Source of the DNA: Bacillota bacterium
GTDB lineage: Bacteria > Bacillota > Bacilli > Alicyclobacillales > SLC66
NCBI GenBank assembly: GCA_021820975.1
Contig: JAKADA010000012.1
Span: forward strand, 1 to 59,460
Direction of reading: 5' to 3'
Length of the DNA: 59,460 nt
Made by a program: the position numbers and the translations under genes. Under the pieces are notes generated by a model. The model had not been told where the DNA came from. It did no database searches and saw nothing but the letters and a program-made list of their open reading frames with translations. Shown in pieces: positions 24,001 through 32,465 of the stretch. Positions within the stretch are counted from its first letter, which is position 1, and each line of letters starts with the position of its first letter.

Positions 24001-25620
24001 ATTTACTCGATTGAAGATTTGGCACAGATGATTGATGAACTAAAAACGGTCAATCCACGTGCTAAGGTTTCTGTGAAGGTTCCCGTGGTTCCTGGTATTG
24101 GTACGATTGCGATTGGTATTGCCAAAGCTGGGGCTGATGTTATCGCACTGAGCGGTTACGATGGCGGCACAGGTGCGGCACGTGCTCATGCCTTGAAGCA
24201 TGTCGGGCTCCCAATCGAGATTGGGGTCAAATTAGCTCATGAAGCCTTGTTGGAAGCTGGTTTACGAGAATCCGTCGAGATCTGGGCAGATGGTGGCATG
24301 AAAACAGGGCGCGACGTGGTGAAACTCACGCTTTTAGGAGCTAATCGCACAGGCTTTGGTACAATGGCGATGATTGCTATTGGTTGTACGGGATGTCGAG
24401 GTTGCCATAAAGATACGTGTCATGTTGGCATTGCTACGCAAATTGAGACGCAAGAACAGGCAGTGCTTCATGGGTTAAAAGCTTTTGTGCCTCGCGATGT
24501 GCAGGTGGCTACGGCCAATCTTGTTCGCTTTTTTAAAGGGTTAGCTGAAGAAACAAAGGACATTGTTGCAAGTCTTGGTGCCGAATCGCTGCAAGAATTA
24601 GTTGGGCGATCTGATCTGCTTGTTCAAACGTCTTGGCTTGATACTATTGATCTTTCCGATCTTTGCAAACGTCATGTTGATGTTCGTTATGGATTTCAGG
24701 TTCAACCCGCACGCAAGAGTTCTGTTGGCGATGAGTCCTTAACGGTAGCACTTGGTGAACAGGCTATTATGGCAATGGCTGCTGGCAATGAATCGATCAG
24801 TTATGGTGCCACTGCCATTGACTCGTGCGAACGTGTTATAGGTGGAATGTTATCAGGTTCTGTTGTGCGTCACGAACTGCGCGACAAACGCAAAGGATTA
24901 AAGCGCGCAAGTATCCAATTGACACAGGGTTCTGTGGTTGGCAATGGATTTGCAGCGTATAACGCCATGGGTGTGCAGTTACGTGTCGAAGGCGGTGCCC
25001 AAGATGGTGTCGGTAAATCATCTTTAGGTGGCAAAGTGGTTGTGCTTAAAGGACTGAATCGATTTGGCCAGCGCGTGAATGGGTCTGTTGGAAAAGGACT
25101 TGCTTATGGTGCTCAGCGTGGTTTGTTTATTGTCCAGGGAGATGCTGATTCCAGAGCTGGTATTCGTCTGTCAGGCGCAGATCTAATCCTAGGTGGCACT
25201 CCGAGAGATAAAATTGATCCTAGTAAAGCTGCACTAGCTAGCGTGGCTAACATTAAAGGTTTTGCTTTTGAATACATGACTGGCGGAAGAGCCCTTGTTC
25301 TCGGTGACCCTGGACCTTGGATTTGCTCCGGTATGACAGGGGGTGTAGTCTATTTACGGTTGCAACCAGAAATAGGGCTTACGGTAGAAGCACTGCATCG
25401 CCGATTAGCTAAAGGCGCTAAAGTTACCTTAACCCATCTCAACGCCGGCGGCATTCTTGATGTTCAGGAATTACTCGCCTTATATCGAAAAGAGTTGGAA
25501 CGTTCTTCACAAGAAGATGAGGCAGATCGCTTGCTTCCTTTGTGGGAAGCACCTGACGACCATTTTATGATGGTGCGAGCAGCTGGAGAACAAACTAACC
25601 AAGATGAAGCAACCGAATAA
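21094..25620 (+). CDS. gltB: Glutamate synthase, large subunit
   Basis: A 1508-residue enzyme that makes glutamate from glutamine and 2-oxoglutarate. Order: class II glutamine amidotransferase (1-400; Cys13 in HDACGIVAW becomes the N-terminal nucleophile after processing), a central domain, the FMN-binding synthase barrel (about 780-1190) with GLNGEGGEIKD-like and GQGAKPGEGG motifs, the 3Fe-4S cysteines in CTGCRGCHKDTCHVG, and the C-terminal GXGXG beta-helix. AAGGAG precedes the ATG. It is the only gene before a terminator; no gltD (NADPH subunit) is next to it, so the electron donor (ferredoxin or a distant GltD) is open. Confidence 0.95.
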   Translation: MVPFLDRDEHDACGIVAWIEKSALATRDNVEHVLRALDQMRHRAGFVAMEGDGSGILMDLPKGIWADFLQKASLDPELVYQNDFVVAHIMVTNTMAMPIEKLQSQFSSFVQTYGFTLLLDRVDEIDHHALGPGGQAEGIHFYQAALQANMIDKSQVAKACYELHLAIERQLAVHTVSVSPETVVYKVRGDSFTLRKFYHDFSHPEFKSRMTLGHNRYSTNTTTSSERVQPFTLLGHNGELNTIHRLREESRMLSIEPVPGGSDSQDLNRFLDGLIHRYGYSLAEAMELAFPPIIHEIKQMKPDMQDLYMFMRSLWGPFSQGPAGIVSRYAQEAVFSVDALGLRPLWMVETMSSLVFSSEQGVVAVADMVADPMPLAPGEKIYVELKASLPTLVYSYRQMQDKILETMSNRYAMNGFRHSLLGKRPAVWGDVHLTPNRTVDGSREVRQTVFGWDSDDIRVLEWQATQGAEPIRSLGFDGPLAIFSPHQQNVSDFLKETVAVVTNPAIDREREIEHFSTRVILGPRPSVSQSSMALKHLELPSPILLGGHSVEEPDRYRALAQKTGSQLFEDVVRYFAQSPEQVAEIDPRLLADETLEQALDRLKNEVVEAVQNQATLIVLDDRFSFDDGSTFIDPALAVSAAHRALRAITVDGENGRRRSSIIVRTAAVRNLHDLAVLVGLGADAVCPYLYLETAFAYDNWKGIENVLSALTKGLEKVLSTLGIHELRGYDRLFSAIGLSTQVAEFLEIKSFFDTSSTVGSFAAFAASARERRRLLQSDKPLAIRPYQLWPRIWKSAGDAAAGAGPYKQFSDKLFDLEKSQPISLRHVLDFVVSENAPQKSEEINLTIGEHQLPFVISSMSFGSQSESAFRSYALAAQQLDMISLNGEGGEIKDMLGQFAKNRGHQIASGRFGVNAELCNSVDLLEIKIGQGAKPGEGGHLPGSKVSLKVANARNARQGTDLISPSNNHDIYSIEDLAQMIDELKTVNPRAKVSVKVPVVPGIGTIAIGIAKAGADVIALSGYDGGTGAARAHALKHVGLPIEIGVKLAHEALLEAGLRESVEIWADGGMKTGRDVVKLTLLGANRTGFGTMAMIAIGCTGCRGCHKDTCHVGIATQIETQEQAVLHGLKAFVPRDVQVATANLVRFFKGLAEETKDIVASLGAESLQELVGRSDLLVQTSWLDTIDLSDLCKRHVDVRYGFQVQPARKSSVGDESLTVALGEQAIMAMAAGNESISYGATAIDSCERVIGGMLSGSVVRHELRDKRKGLKRASIQLTQGSVVGNGFAAYNAMGVQLRVEGGAQDGVGKSSLGGKVVVLKGLNRFGQRVNGSVGKGLAYGAQRGLFIVQGDADSRAGIRLSGADLILGGTPRDKIDPSKAALASVANIKGFAFEYMTGGRALVLGDPGPWICSGMTGGVVYLRLQPEIGLTVEALHRRLAKGAKVTLTHLNAGGILDVQELLALYRKELERSSQEDEADRLLPLWEAPDDHFMMVRAAGEQTNQDEATE

Positions 25621-25637
25621 TATGACGTGAATAATAA

Positions 25638-25677
25638 CAGCGAATGGACCTCTTCGTAGAGGACATTCGCTGTTTTT
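25638..25677 (+). terminator. Terminator of gltB
   Basis: AGCGAATG...CTCT pairs with AGAG...CATTCGCT and is followed by GTTTTT. Confidence 0.85.
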
Positions 25678-25701
25678 CGTCTAGGACAGAGAGCATTTGC
25701 A

Positions 25702-25723
25702 TATCGTGAGATAAAACACGATA
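25702..25723. repeat. Inverted repeat before the NlpC/P60 gene
   Basis: TATCGTG and CACGATA are perfect arms around an 8-base A-rich loop, ending 16 bases before the start codon. It could be an operator or a small translational hairpin. Confidence 0.5.
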
Positions 25724-25739
25724 AGTTTGGGGTGAGCGC

Positions 25740-26543
25740 ATGAACCGGGTGCCACGCATCGTTTGTTTACTGGCTGGTTTATTTCTTGCCATCTTTACTA
25801 CGGGCTTCACGGGGCCTGCTAGAAACTTATCTCTGCTCTCGCAAAGACATAAATCAGATTATCTGTCCTCAGTCAACCGTATGTTTCAAAAAATTGCCGT
25901 ACTCTTTTATGATCATGAATCGCTAAAAGGAAGACAAATACAAAAAGTGATTGATTTAACCACATGGAAACGTTCACATCCTTGGCATACTTTACATTTC
26001 GCAGTCTCCCATAATAATGAAACTACGATTGCGGTGACGAGCCAAGTTGGTGGTTTTAGACGAGGTTTGCGTGTGAGTGATCATAGTAAATTTGCCACAC
26101 GCAATTCATCGCATGTAATCGTGACGCACTCTCAGGAACCTAAGGAACAACGGCCGCTACAGGCTGTGGACGAAGGGCTGAAAATTGCTTCGCTAGCCAT
26201 GACACTTTTGGGAAAACCCTATGTATGGGGAGGTAGCGATCCAAGTAGAGGTTTTGATTGTTCTGGTTTAGTCGAATATGTACTTCGGGAGGCAGGTATT
26301 TCATCACCGCGAACGTCATGGCAACAATTTTCGCTTGGTCATGAAGTATCGATCAATCATTTACGTCCAGGTGATTTATTGTTCTTTTCTACGTATGCAA
26401 AAGGTCCGAGTCACGTGGGCATTTATGTGGGCAATGACCGATTTGTCAATGCGTTGAATCCTTCTACGGGTGTCATACTATCGCAAGTTACTGATCCTTA
26501 TTTTGCAAAAAGATTGATTGGTATACGAAATCCTTTATCCTAG
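25740..26543 (+). CDS. Secreted NlpC/P60 peptidoglycan endopeptidase
   Basis: A 267-residue protein with a signal peptide (MNRVPRIVCLLAGLFLAIFT) and a C-terminal NlpC/P60 domain. The catalytic Cys is in GFDCSGLVEY after KPYVWGGSDPS, and the His is in SHVGIYVGND. Such enzymes cut peptide stems of peptidoglycan, often between D-Glu and diaminopimelate. The middle 100 residues carry no recognised binding repeat. GGGGTG serves as a modest SD. It ends ten bases before a convergent small gene. Confidence 0.85.
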   Translation: MNRVPRIVCLLAGLFLAIFTTGFTGPARNLSLLSQRHKSDYLSSVNRMFQKIAVLFYDHESLKGRQIQKVIDLTTWKRSHPWHTLHFAVSHNNETTIAVTSQVGGFRRGLRVSDHSKFATRNSSHVIVTHSQEPKEQRPLQAVDEGLKIASLAMTLLGKPYVWGGSDPSRGFDCSGLVEYVLREAGISSPRTSWQQFSLGHEVSINHLRPGDLLFFSTYAKGPSHVGIYVGNDRFVNALNPSTGVILSQVTDPYFAKRLIGIRNPLS

Positions 26544-26552
26544 CAAAGTAGT

Positions 26553-26885
26553 CTACAAAAATCTGCGCAAATAGTCATGTTGCAAGGGATTCTCCAGATA
26601 AACCGCTCGTAAAAGTGATGTGATGGAGGAGCTAAGAAGATTATTTTTTTCGCGAAATGGTTGCAAGTCCTCTAAGCGCAAAGTTGCCCCCTTATAGGTG
26701 ACACCATCACCGATAAGATCGGAAAGAGAAAACTTCAAGATCGCTGTGCGTAAAAAATTGTGGCGGGAATCGAACGTGTACAATTTATAATTGTGCTCTT
26801 CGTCCACGATACAAATACCTTCAGGACTAAAAAAATAATCACCAGCAGGTTCCACAAAGATTAAGTAGGCGTCAAAGTTCTTCAG
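26553..26885 (-). CDS. Hypothetical protein with probable CTG start (110 residues)
   Basis: Acidic, soluble protein; the first annotatable ATG-like start is GTG 26855, but the frame runs on upstream as KNFDAYLIFVEPAGDYFFS and an AGGAGG stands exactly eight bases before CTG 26885. A promoter TTGCGC-17-TATAGT (26907-26935) gives a very short leader that starts close to this SD. No family recognised; it looks like a mixed alpha/beta protein with EDLQPF and LLRAVYLEN near the end. It converges on the NlpC/P60 gene. Confidence 0.65.
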   Translation of the reverse strand: MKNFDAYLIFVEPAGDYFFSPEGICIVDEEHNYKLYTFDSRHNFLRTAILKFSLSDLIGDGVTYKGATLRLEDLQPFREKNNLLSSSITSLLRAVYLENPLQHDYLRRFL

Positions 26886-26906
26886 AAAAATAACCTCCTA
26901 AATTGG

Positions 26907-26935
26907 ACTATAACTTTCTTTTTTATATCGCGCAA
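26907..26935 (-). promoter_or_regulatory. Promoter of the CTG-start gene
   Basis: TTGCGC (26930-26935) and TATAGT (26907-26912) on the minus strand with 17 bases between. The transcript would begin almost at the SD. Confidence 0.6.
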
Positions 26936-26937
26936 CT

Positions 26938-26960
26938 AAAGCACCCAAATCGGGTGCTTT
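26938..26960. terminator. Terminator-like hairpin between divergent genes
   Basis: AAAGCACCC (26938-26946) pairs with GGGTGCTTT (26952-26960) and is followed by a short T-run. Both neighbours point away from it, so it can only act on a leader or an unseen short RNA. Confidence 0.6.
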
Positions 26961-26998
26961 TGCGTATGGTAAAAGAAACAGCGTAGGGGGTTATGTGA

Positions 26999-27703
26999 GT
27001 GGATTATTATGACGCCTTAGCCGCTTTAGGTGTAGAAAGTGCTCACCCGGGTGGATTTGAAATGACCCAAACATGGTTATCACAAATTCCTTTTGAACGT
27101 GGACAAGAGGTACTTGAAGTAGGTTGCGGAGTAGGAAAAACGGCTTGTGAAATCAGCCACCGTTTCGGTGTTGCAATGACTGCTGTTGATATTCGAAAGG
27201 ATATGATTGAAAAAGCGAAGGCACGGAGTATAGCGTATGGTGTCAACGTTGATTTTCTTGTCACGGCAAAGCATAAACTTCCTTTTCGTGATGCCATATT
27301 TGATTATGTGATCGCTGAATCAGTCACTGTATTTAATCCGATTGTTACAATGTTACAAGAATATGCCCGTGTTCTAAAAACGAACGGCATGTTGCTTGAC
27401 GTAGAAATGGCTTCCATGGCGCCGTTACCTCAAGACGTCATGCGAGAATTTCGCTCATTGTATCACGCGATCGAAGTGCCTACGATTAGCGACTGGAAAA
27501 AGCGGGCAGCACAAGCTGGATTTAATGACACGCAAATTTTATTATCAGGGCCTGTGATGCCATCACCATCCGATGAAATAGTAGCAAATCCAATGTTGCA
27601 CAACATGCCAAATGGTATTGGTCGAATTATCGCTGAAAATCAACGTGTGATGAACCTGTACGGAAAATGGCTCAACTTTATCATTCTCATGGCAAGAAAA
27701 TAA
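26999..27703 (+). CDS. SAM-dependent methyltransferase
   Basis: A 234-residue class I methyltransferase: motif I VLEVGCGVGKTACEIS, acidic TAVDIRKDMIEKAKA, KLPFRDAIFDYVIAES and RVLKTNGMLLDVE. The early segment before motif I is short, as in small-molecule methyltransferases. Substrate unknown. The GTG at 26999 is preceded by GGGGG. It stands between a divergent hypothetical gene and the penicillin-binding protein, with no clear functional tie to either. Confidence 0.8.
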   Translation: MDYYDALAALGVESAHPGGFEMTQTWLSQIPFERGQEVLEVGCGVGKTACEISHRFGVAMTAVDIRKDMIEKAKARSIAYGVNVDFLVTAKHKLPFRDAIFDYVIAESVTVFNPIVTMLQEYARVLKTNGMLLDVEMASMAPLPQDVMREFRSLYHAIEVPTISDWKKRAAQAGFNDTQILLSGPVMPSPSDEIVANPMLHNMPNGIGRIIAENQRVMNLYGKWLNFIILMARK

Positions 27704-27792
27704 GTACTTGTATGCGGGTGCATGACTGATCGTGTCGAAATCCTGTCGCAAAATTGAAGTAGTCCATGTACAATACTTGCGAGGTGATAGAT

Positions 27793-30111
27793 TTGCGACA
27801 AAAGCGCAGTGCACCCGCAGGAAAGGCAAAATCAAAGACTTCCAAGCCACCTGCAAAAAAACAATCGACCAAAAAACCAAATACGTCGAAAAAACGCAAA
27901 AATTCTTCTGTGATTAAAAAAGTGTTACTTAGTTTTTTTATCGCTATTGCGTTTACTGTCGTAGCGACAGGCGGCATCATCTATGCGCTTACCTTGCCTT
28001 TATTTGATCCGACAAAATTGTTACAACCGCCCACGCTACCTACGGTTGTTTATGATCGTTATGGCCACGTCGCGTTTACAATTGAACCGACCGGTGTTAG
28101 ACGGGTTGCTCTTAGTGATATTCCAAAGGCTTTACAAGATGGCTTAATCGCCACAGAAGACGTTCGTTTTTATCAGAACCATGGTTTTGATATTCGATCG
28201 ATATTTCGTTCCGTAGTTAATGACGTTGTGCATCGGAATCAATTGCAAGGTGCTAGCACCATTACAGGTCAATTGGCAAAGATAGAATTTTTAACGGATA
28301 ACGGTTCTTTGAAATATAAGTTAGAGCAACTTATTCTTTCTATTGAAATCGACCGCTATTTTTCTAAGAATCAGATTTTAGACATGTACTTTAATACTGT
28401 TGATTTTAATGGGGCCACGCCAGGTATTGAAAATGCGGCTCAAATCTATTTTCAAAAGAACGTCAATCAGTTAAATTTGGTACAATGCGCTTTGCTTGCA
28501 GGCTTGCCACAAGCTCCTACAGAGTATGATCCTTTTATGCATCCGCATGCTGCACTGGCGAGAAGAAACATTGTACTACAACAGATGGCAAAATATGGTT
28601 ACCTTTCTGAAAGTAAGGCCCAATGGGCACAGAAACAACCTCTTGAATTGGCAAGTACACCTGGAGTGGTTGCCGATGGAGTACCTGCTGCGTACGCATG
28701 GTACAGGGATTATCTATACCAAGAGGCAAATCAAATTGGCATTGGAGCGACGAGTCTCACGCAGGGTGGATTGAAGGTATATACCAATTTGGATCCACAA
28801 CTGCAACAAGCTGCTTATGATCAATTTTCAAACAATGCCTATTTTCCACCGAATATGAGCGGCAACGAAGCACAAGGTGGAGCTGCTTTTATGAATCCAG
28901 CTAACGGTGGAATTCTCGCGCTTATTGGGTCGCGCCCTAATACGTACCAAGTTGAAGGGTTCAATTACGCAACACAAACAGAACGCTCACCTGGTTCATC
29001 GATAAAGCCTCTTGTGGTTTATGGACCTGCTATTGAAACTGGGAAGTACAATGGTGATTCTTTATTATACGATGGGCCATTAGATATCAATGGTTATCAA
29101 CCGCAAGATTGGGCTTGGCATCCGACTGTTAATAATCAGGTTACTATGAGGGATGCTTTGAAAGAATCTTGGAATATCCCTGCAGTGTGGTTGCTCGACC
29201 AAATAGGCATTAGTACGGGACTTGATTTTGCACAAAAAGCTGGACTTACATTTGAGTCGCGGGATTTTGAGCATCTTGATGTGGCGTTAGGCGACATACA
29301 TCCAGGCACGAATCCATTGCAAATGGCAGAAGCCTATTCATCTTTTGATAACAATGGAAGTCGCATTCCGGCACATGCAATTGAAAAAATCGTAAATAGC
29401 AATGATGATACGATTTATCAGGCTTCAGAAGTTCCGATTCCTGTAATGAGGACATCCACAGCAGCAACTATGGTGGGATTACTTCGTAACAACGTAGTCA
29501 ACGGTATTGCTCAATTGGCATCTGTTTCTGGTCATGAAATTGCCGGAAAAACCGGATCTGTGGCCTATGTATCACCGAGTTGGAGTTCATCGCAAGGCGA
29601 TAGTGATTTATGGTTTACCGGTTTTTCGCCACATGTAGTTGGCGCCATATGGGAAGGATTCCCGACTCCAAGTGTCAATGCGTATGTGCCCAACTGGGTG
29701 GGGGGAAGTGCCTTGCCAGCGAAGTTATTTAGTGTCATCATGACACAAGGGCTGGCAGGAAAACAGGGAGGGTCATTTATCTCCCCTGTTAACGTCTCGA
29801 CAGCACCAGTGGTTACGCCCTCGATTCAAGGGATGATAGGATCCTATCAAGTTTCTCAACAAGGCGTTGTACTTTCTTGGGATCCTGTTTCGGATGCTAA
29901 TGTTTACTACTTAGTGTTTCGAGGTGCGCAGGGTAACACCAACTTGGTTTACAATCAAAGTATTGGAAATACAACGAAGACAACCTATACGAATGTTTTA
30001 TATGTTCCTGGAACGTATACGTATCAGGTGGCAGCCTTTGATCAAAGTACGCATGCTTTGGTTGGAAAATCACCGGTCATCTCGGTTATGATCAGTAGAC
30101 ATCGCAGGTAA
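27793..30111 (+). CDS. Class A penicillin-binding protein (PBP1-type)
   Basis: A bifunctional peptidoglycan synthase of about 772 residues. A Lys-rich cytosolic tail (1-40) precedes one transmembrane helix (about 42-65). The GT51 transglycosylase shows IATEDVRFYQNHGFD and QGASTITGQLAK (QQLAK is usual). The transpeptidase shows SSIK (SxxK), SWN and KTG in EIAGKTGSVA. A C-terminal fibronectin-III-like domain (about 690-770) follows. TTG 27793 has GAGGTGATAG just upstream; the longer ATG frame has no SD. folE follows by 12 bases and may be cotranscribed. Confidence 0.9.
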   Translation: MRQKRSAPAGKAKSKTSKPPAKKQSTKKPNTSKKRKNSSVIKKVLLSFFIAIAFTVVATGGIIYALTLPLFDPTKLLQPPTLPTVVYDRYGHVAFTIEPTGVRRVALSDIPKALQDGLIATEDVRFYQNHGFDIRSIFRSVVNDVVHRNQLQGASTITGQLAKIEFLTDNGSLKYKLEQLILSIEIDRYFSKNQILDMYFNTVDFNGATPGIENAAQIYFQKNVNQLNLVQCALLAGLPQAPTEYDPFMHPHAALARRNIVLQQMAKYGYLSESKAQWAQKQPLELASTPGVVADGVPAAYAWYRDYLYQEANQIGIGATSLTQGGLKVYTNLDPQLQQAAYDQFSNNAYFPPNMSGNEAQGGAAFMNPANGGILALIGSRPNTYQVEGFNYATQTERSPGSSIKPLVVYGPAIETGKYNGDSLLYDGPLDINGYQPQDWAWHPTVNNQVTMRDALKESWNIPAVWLLDQIGISTGLDFAQKAGLTFESRDFEHLDVALGDIHPGTNPLQMAEAYSSFDNNGSRIPAHAIEKIVNSNDDTIYQASEVPIPVMRTSTAATMVGLLRNNVVNGIAQLASVSGHEIAGKTGSVAYVSPSWSSSQGDSDLWFTGFSPHVVGAIWEGFPTPSVNAYVPNWVGGSALPAKLFSVIMTQGLAGKQGGSFISPVNVSTAPVVTPSIQGMIGSYQVSQQGVVLSWDPVSDANVYYLVFRGAQGNTNLVYNQSIGNTTKTTYTNVLYVPGTYTYQVAAFDQSTHALVGKSPVISVMISRHRR

Positions 30112-30123
30112 AGGGGAAAGACA

Positions 30124-30687
30124 ATGCAAATCGATCAAGAGAAAATTCAACAAGCCGTCCGCATGATTTTAGAAGCAGTTGGCGAAGACCCGACGCGTGA
30201 AGGCTTACTTGAGACGCCAGCGCGTGTAGCTCGCATGTATGGCGAAATTTTATCCGGGATTGATCAGGATCCTGGGGATCATTTACAGACCATTTTCAAT
30301 GAAGATCATAATGAACTGGTTCTTGTAAAAGATATCTCATTTTACAGTTTGTGCGAACACCATTTGATCCCGTTTTTTGGGAAAGCTCACGTAGCCTATA
30401 TTCCACAAGGAGCAAAAATTACAGGTTTGTCCAAATTGGCAAGATTAGTGGAAACAGCAGCTCGCCGTCCGCAATTGCAGGAACGGCTGACTTCTACTGT
30501 GGCGGATGCGCTAGTTACGCACTTAGATCCGACTGGCGTTGCTGTTATGGTGGAAGCTGAACATATGTGTATGGCGATGCGCGGTGTTAATAAACCGGGA
30601 ACAATTACAGTCACTACGGCTGTGCGAGGAACATTTCTTGAAGATGTACATTTGCGATCTGAGGTCTTCCATATGATGCGTTCCTAA
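30124..30687 (+). CDS. folE: GTP cyclohydrolase I
   Basis: First step of tetrahydrofolate synthesis: GTP to 7,8-dihydroneopterin triphosphate. The 187 residues include the zinc and active-site segment [20 protein letters not shown] and the second Cys in [13 protein letters not shown], so this is the zinc-type FolE-I. In B. subtilis folE (mtrA) sits directly before mtrB; here it has moved next to the penicillin-binding protein, 24 kb away. AAGGGGAAAG provides the SD. A terminator follows. Confidence 0.95.
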   Translation: MQIDQEKIQQAVRMILEAVGEDPTREGLLETPARVARMYGEILSGIDQDPGDHLQTIFNEDHNELVLVKDISFYSLCEHHLIPFFGKAHVAYIPQGAKITGLSKLARLVETAARRPQLQERLTSTVADALVTHLDPTGVAVMVEAEHMCMAMRGVNKPGTITVTTAVRGTFLEDVHLRSEVFHMMRS

Positions 30688-30691
30688 CACA

Positions 30692-30730
30692 AAATTCCGG
30701 ACAAGACGTGAGCGTGTTGTCCGGAATTTA
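30692..30730. terminator. Terminator between folE and the convergent phosphoesterase
   Basis: AATTCCGGACAA pairs with TTGTCCGGAATT around a 10-base loop; T-runs are short on both sides. Confidence 0.7.
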
Positions 30731-31432
30731 AGCTTGAATCCAAGTTGACATGGAAAATGGTGTGAAATTCAAATAATCGGAAGCAACTAATTGGTAATTT
30801 ACGTTTCGAATAAATCCTTGCACACGGTATTTGTGTGCTGTACCATGCAAATGTCCGTAAATACAATGAGTCACACCAAATTGCTCCAACAAATCAGTAA
30901 AGGCTGTTTGTTCACCACGGTGGGACGTTGGCGGATAATGCATCATTGCGAGCATGGGTTTTCCCAACGGATAACCTTGCTCAAGTGAAAGGCGCAAACG
31001 TGAAATTTCGCGCACATAGATAGCTTCATCCTCGGATGAAAAATTAGTTGTATCGGGGAGACTCCAACCTCTTGTACCAACAAGCGTGAAGTCCTCTAAT
31101 TCGATGGCGTTGTTTTGTAAGATGGAGCATAAAGGTCCGGCTAGGATTTCAACTTTACGTTTGGTGCTCCACCAATAATCATGATTACCTTTGAGCAAGA
31201 TCTTTTTACCCGGTAATTCCTGCAGAAACTGCATATCGGGTACAACTTCTTGTTCTCGCATAGCCCACGAGATGTCACCTGGTATCAGTACATAATCATT
31301 GGCTGACACACAATCTTTCCAAGCGTCTCGAATGCGCGTTGCATGATTATGCCACGTTTCTCCAAAAACGTCCATCGGTTTATTAGATCCAAATGATAAA
31401 TGAAGGTCGGCAAGGGCAAATAGAGACATCAT
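30728..31432 (-). CDS. Calcineurin-like metallophosphoesterase
   Basis: A 234-residue two-metal phosphoesterase. All five family motifs are seen: ADLHLS, LIPGDISW, LLKGNHDYWW, MMHYPP and YGHLHG. The set fits the group of predicted phosphohydrolases of bacteria whose substrate is not established. The ATG follows AGGAG by about six bases. It is divergent from sprT, with 62 bases between starts, and converges on folE. Confidence 0.85.
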   Translation of the reverse strand: MMSLFALADLHLSFGSNKPMDVFGETWHNHATRIRDAWKDCVSANDYVLIPGDISWAMREQEVVPDMQFLQELPGKKILLKGNHDYWWSTKRKVEILAGPLCSILQNNAIELEDFTLVGTRGWSLPDTTNFSSEDEAIYVREISRLRLSLEQGYPLGKPMLAMMHYPPTSHRGEQTAFTDLLEQFGVTHCIYGHLHGTAHKYRVQGFIRNVNYQLVASDYLNFTPFSMSTWIQA

Positions 31433-31494
31433 ACTCGTCTCCTTTCATCGTGAATTGTACCATGAAGGGGGGACGGAAAGGCAAGGGAGTATCG

Positions 31495-31968
31495 ATGGTC
31501 GACACGCTTCCACACTCTGATGAAGAGTTGTTACGATTGGTGAAGGAAATCTCTCTTCGTGATTTTTCATTGCCATTTCGTCATTGTTGTCGATTTAATT
31601 ATCGTCTTAAAACAACCGGTGGACGTTATCTCTTGAAAACGCATGATTTGGAGTTTAATCCGTATTCCGTACAATTGCATGGTATATCGGAGCTAGTAGG
31701 AACCATTCGACATGAACTTTGTCATTATCATTTGCATCTTTTAGGCCAAGGATTTCGTCATCGGGACAAAGATTTTCAAAGACTATTGAAACAAGTGGGT
31801 GGATCGCGGTACGCTTTACCTACAGGATTGAAAAATAAGCGTTCTGCTCAAAAGACATATGAGTGTGTGGATTGCGGCATGCTCTACGTACGAATTAGAA
31901 CGATTGATACAAGTCGTTACCGATGTGGAAGATGCAGTGGGCAGTTACGCTTCGTAGCATTGAAATGA
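31495..31968 (+). CDS. SprT-family zinc metalloprotein
   Basis: About 157 residues. HELCHYHLHL carries HExxH, and a C-terminal zinc ribbon has CVDCG and CGRCSG, the SprT/YdcK layout (about 150 residues in Bacillus). Relatives of this fold (SPRTN) cut protein-DNA crosslinks in eukaryotes; the bacterial role is not established. ATG 31495 follows AAGGGAG; an upstream ATG frame lacks an SD. It is followed by two small helical proteins and a UvrD-like helicase, which may hint at a DNA-repair context. Confidence 0.85.
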   Translation: MVDTLPHSDEELLRLVKEISLRDFSLPFRHCCRFNYRLKTTGGRYLLKTHDLEFNPYSVQLHGISELVGTIRHELCHYHLHLLGQGFRHRDKDFQRLLKQVGGSRYALPTGLKNKRSAQKTYECVDCGMLYVRIRTIDTSRYRCGRCSGQLRFVALK

Positions 31969-31990
31969 AACTCTTGGAGGTTATTTACGC

Positions 31991-32221
31991 ATGGACGGTC
32001 AGACATCAGGAATTGCCATGACATTAGACTTGTTACAGGACTGCTTAAGGGAAGCTCAAGGATCAATGGATCAAGATCAACTTGAGACGAAAGTCCTTGA
32101 ATTTTTCCATGCAGATGATTTAGAGGGAATCTCCCAATTGATGCAAAATCGTAACATGGCCATAGAGTTCAATAAAGAATTGGAACAATTTATTGCACGG
32201 TGGTCTACTCGGATTCGATAA
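31991..32221 (+). CDS. Small helical protein A (76 residues), paralogue of the next gene
   Basis: An acidic, fully helical protein. Its core FFHADDLEGISQLMQNRNMA lines up with FYQQDLSSIARLLDKKR of the next gene, sharing F-x-x-x-D-L-x-x-I-x-x-L-h-x-x-(R/K). Family not recognised. The ATG follows TTGGAGG. It sits 22 bases after sprT and 22 before its paralogue. Confidence 0.65.
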   Translation: MDGQTSGIAMTLDLLQDCLREAQGSMDQDQLETKVLEFFHADDLEGISQLMQNRNMAIEFNKELEQFIARWSTRIR

Positions 32222-32243
32222 TGGACCTGAAAGGAACTCAGTT

Positions 32244-32465
32244 ATGGAGCCTTTTGTACCGCTTGCGTACTCATGTGAGCGTCATCGCCACGTGTTGCTT
32301 GTCACTGAGCTTTGGAGACAACAGATGAGGCAGATAGAACAACAGGCTGTTCAGTGTTTTTATCAACAAGATTTATCGAGTATTGCTAGACTGTTAGATA
32401 AAAAGCGCATATTGCAAAAACGGCTTTGTAAGGTGGAAGATTTGTTGCGAGTGTGGGGCTTGTGA
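32244..32465 (+). CDS. Small helical protein B (73 residues), paralogue of the previous gene
   Basis: A helical, more basic counterpart of the preceding protein, with CFYQQDLSSIARLLDKKRIL in the matching position. ATG 32244 follows AAAGGAA. Its stop codon overlaps the GTG start of the helicase by four bases (GTGA), so translation is probably coupled. A role as a helicase partner is possible but only inferred from position. Confidence 0.65.
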   Translation: MEPFVPLAYSCERHRHVLLVTELWRQQMRQIEQQAVQCFYQQDLSSIARLLDKKRILQKRLCKVEDLLRVWGL

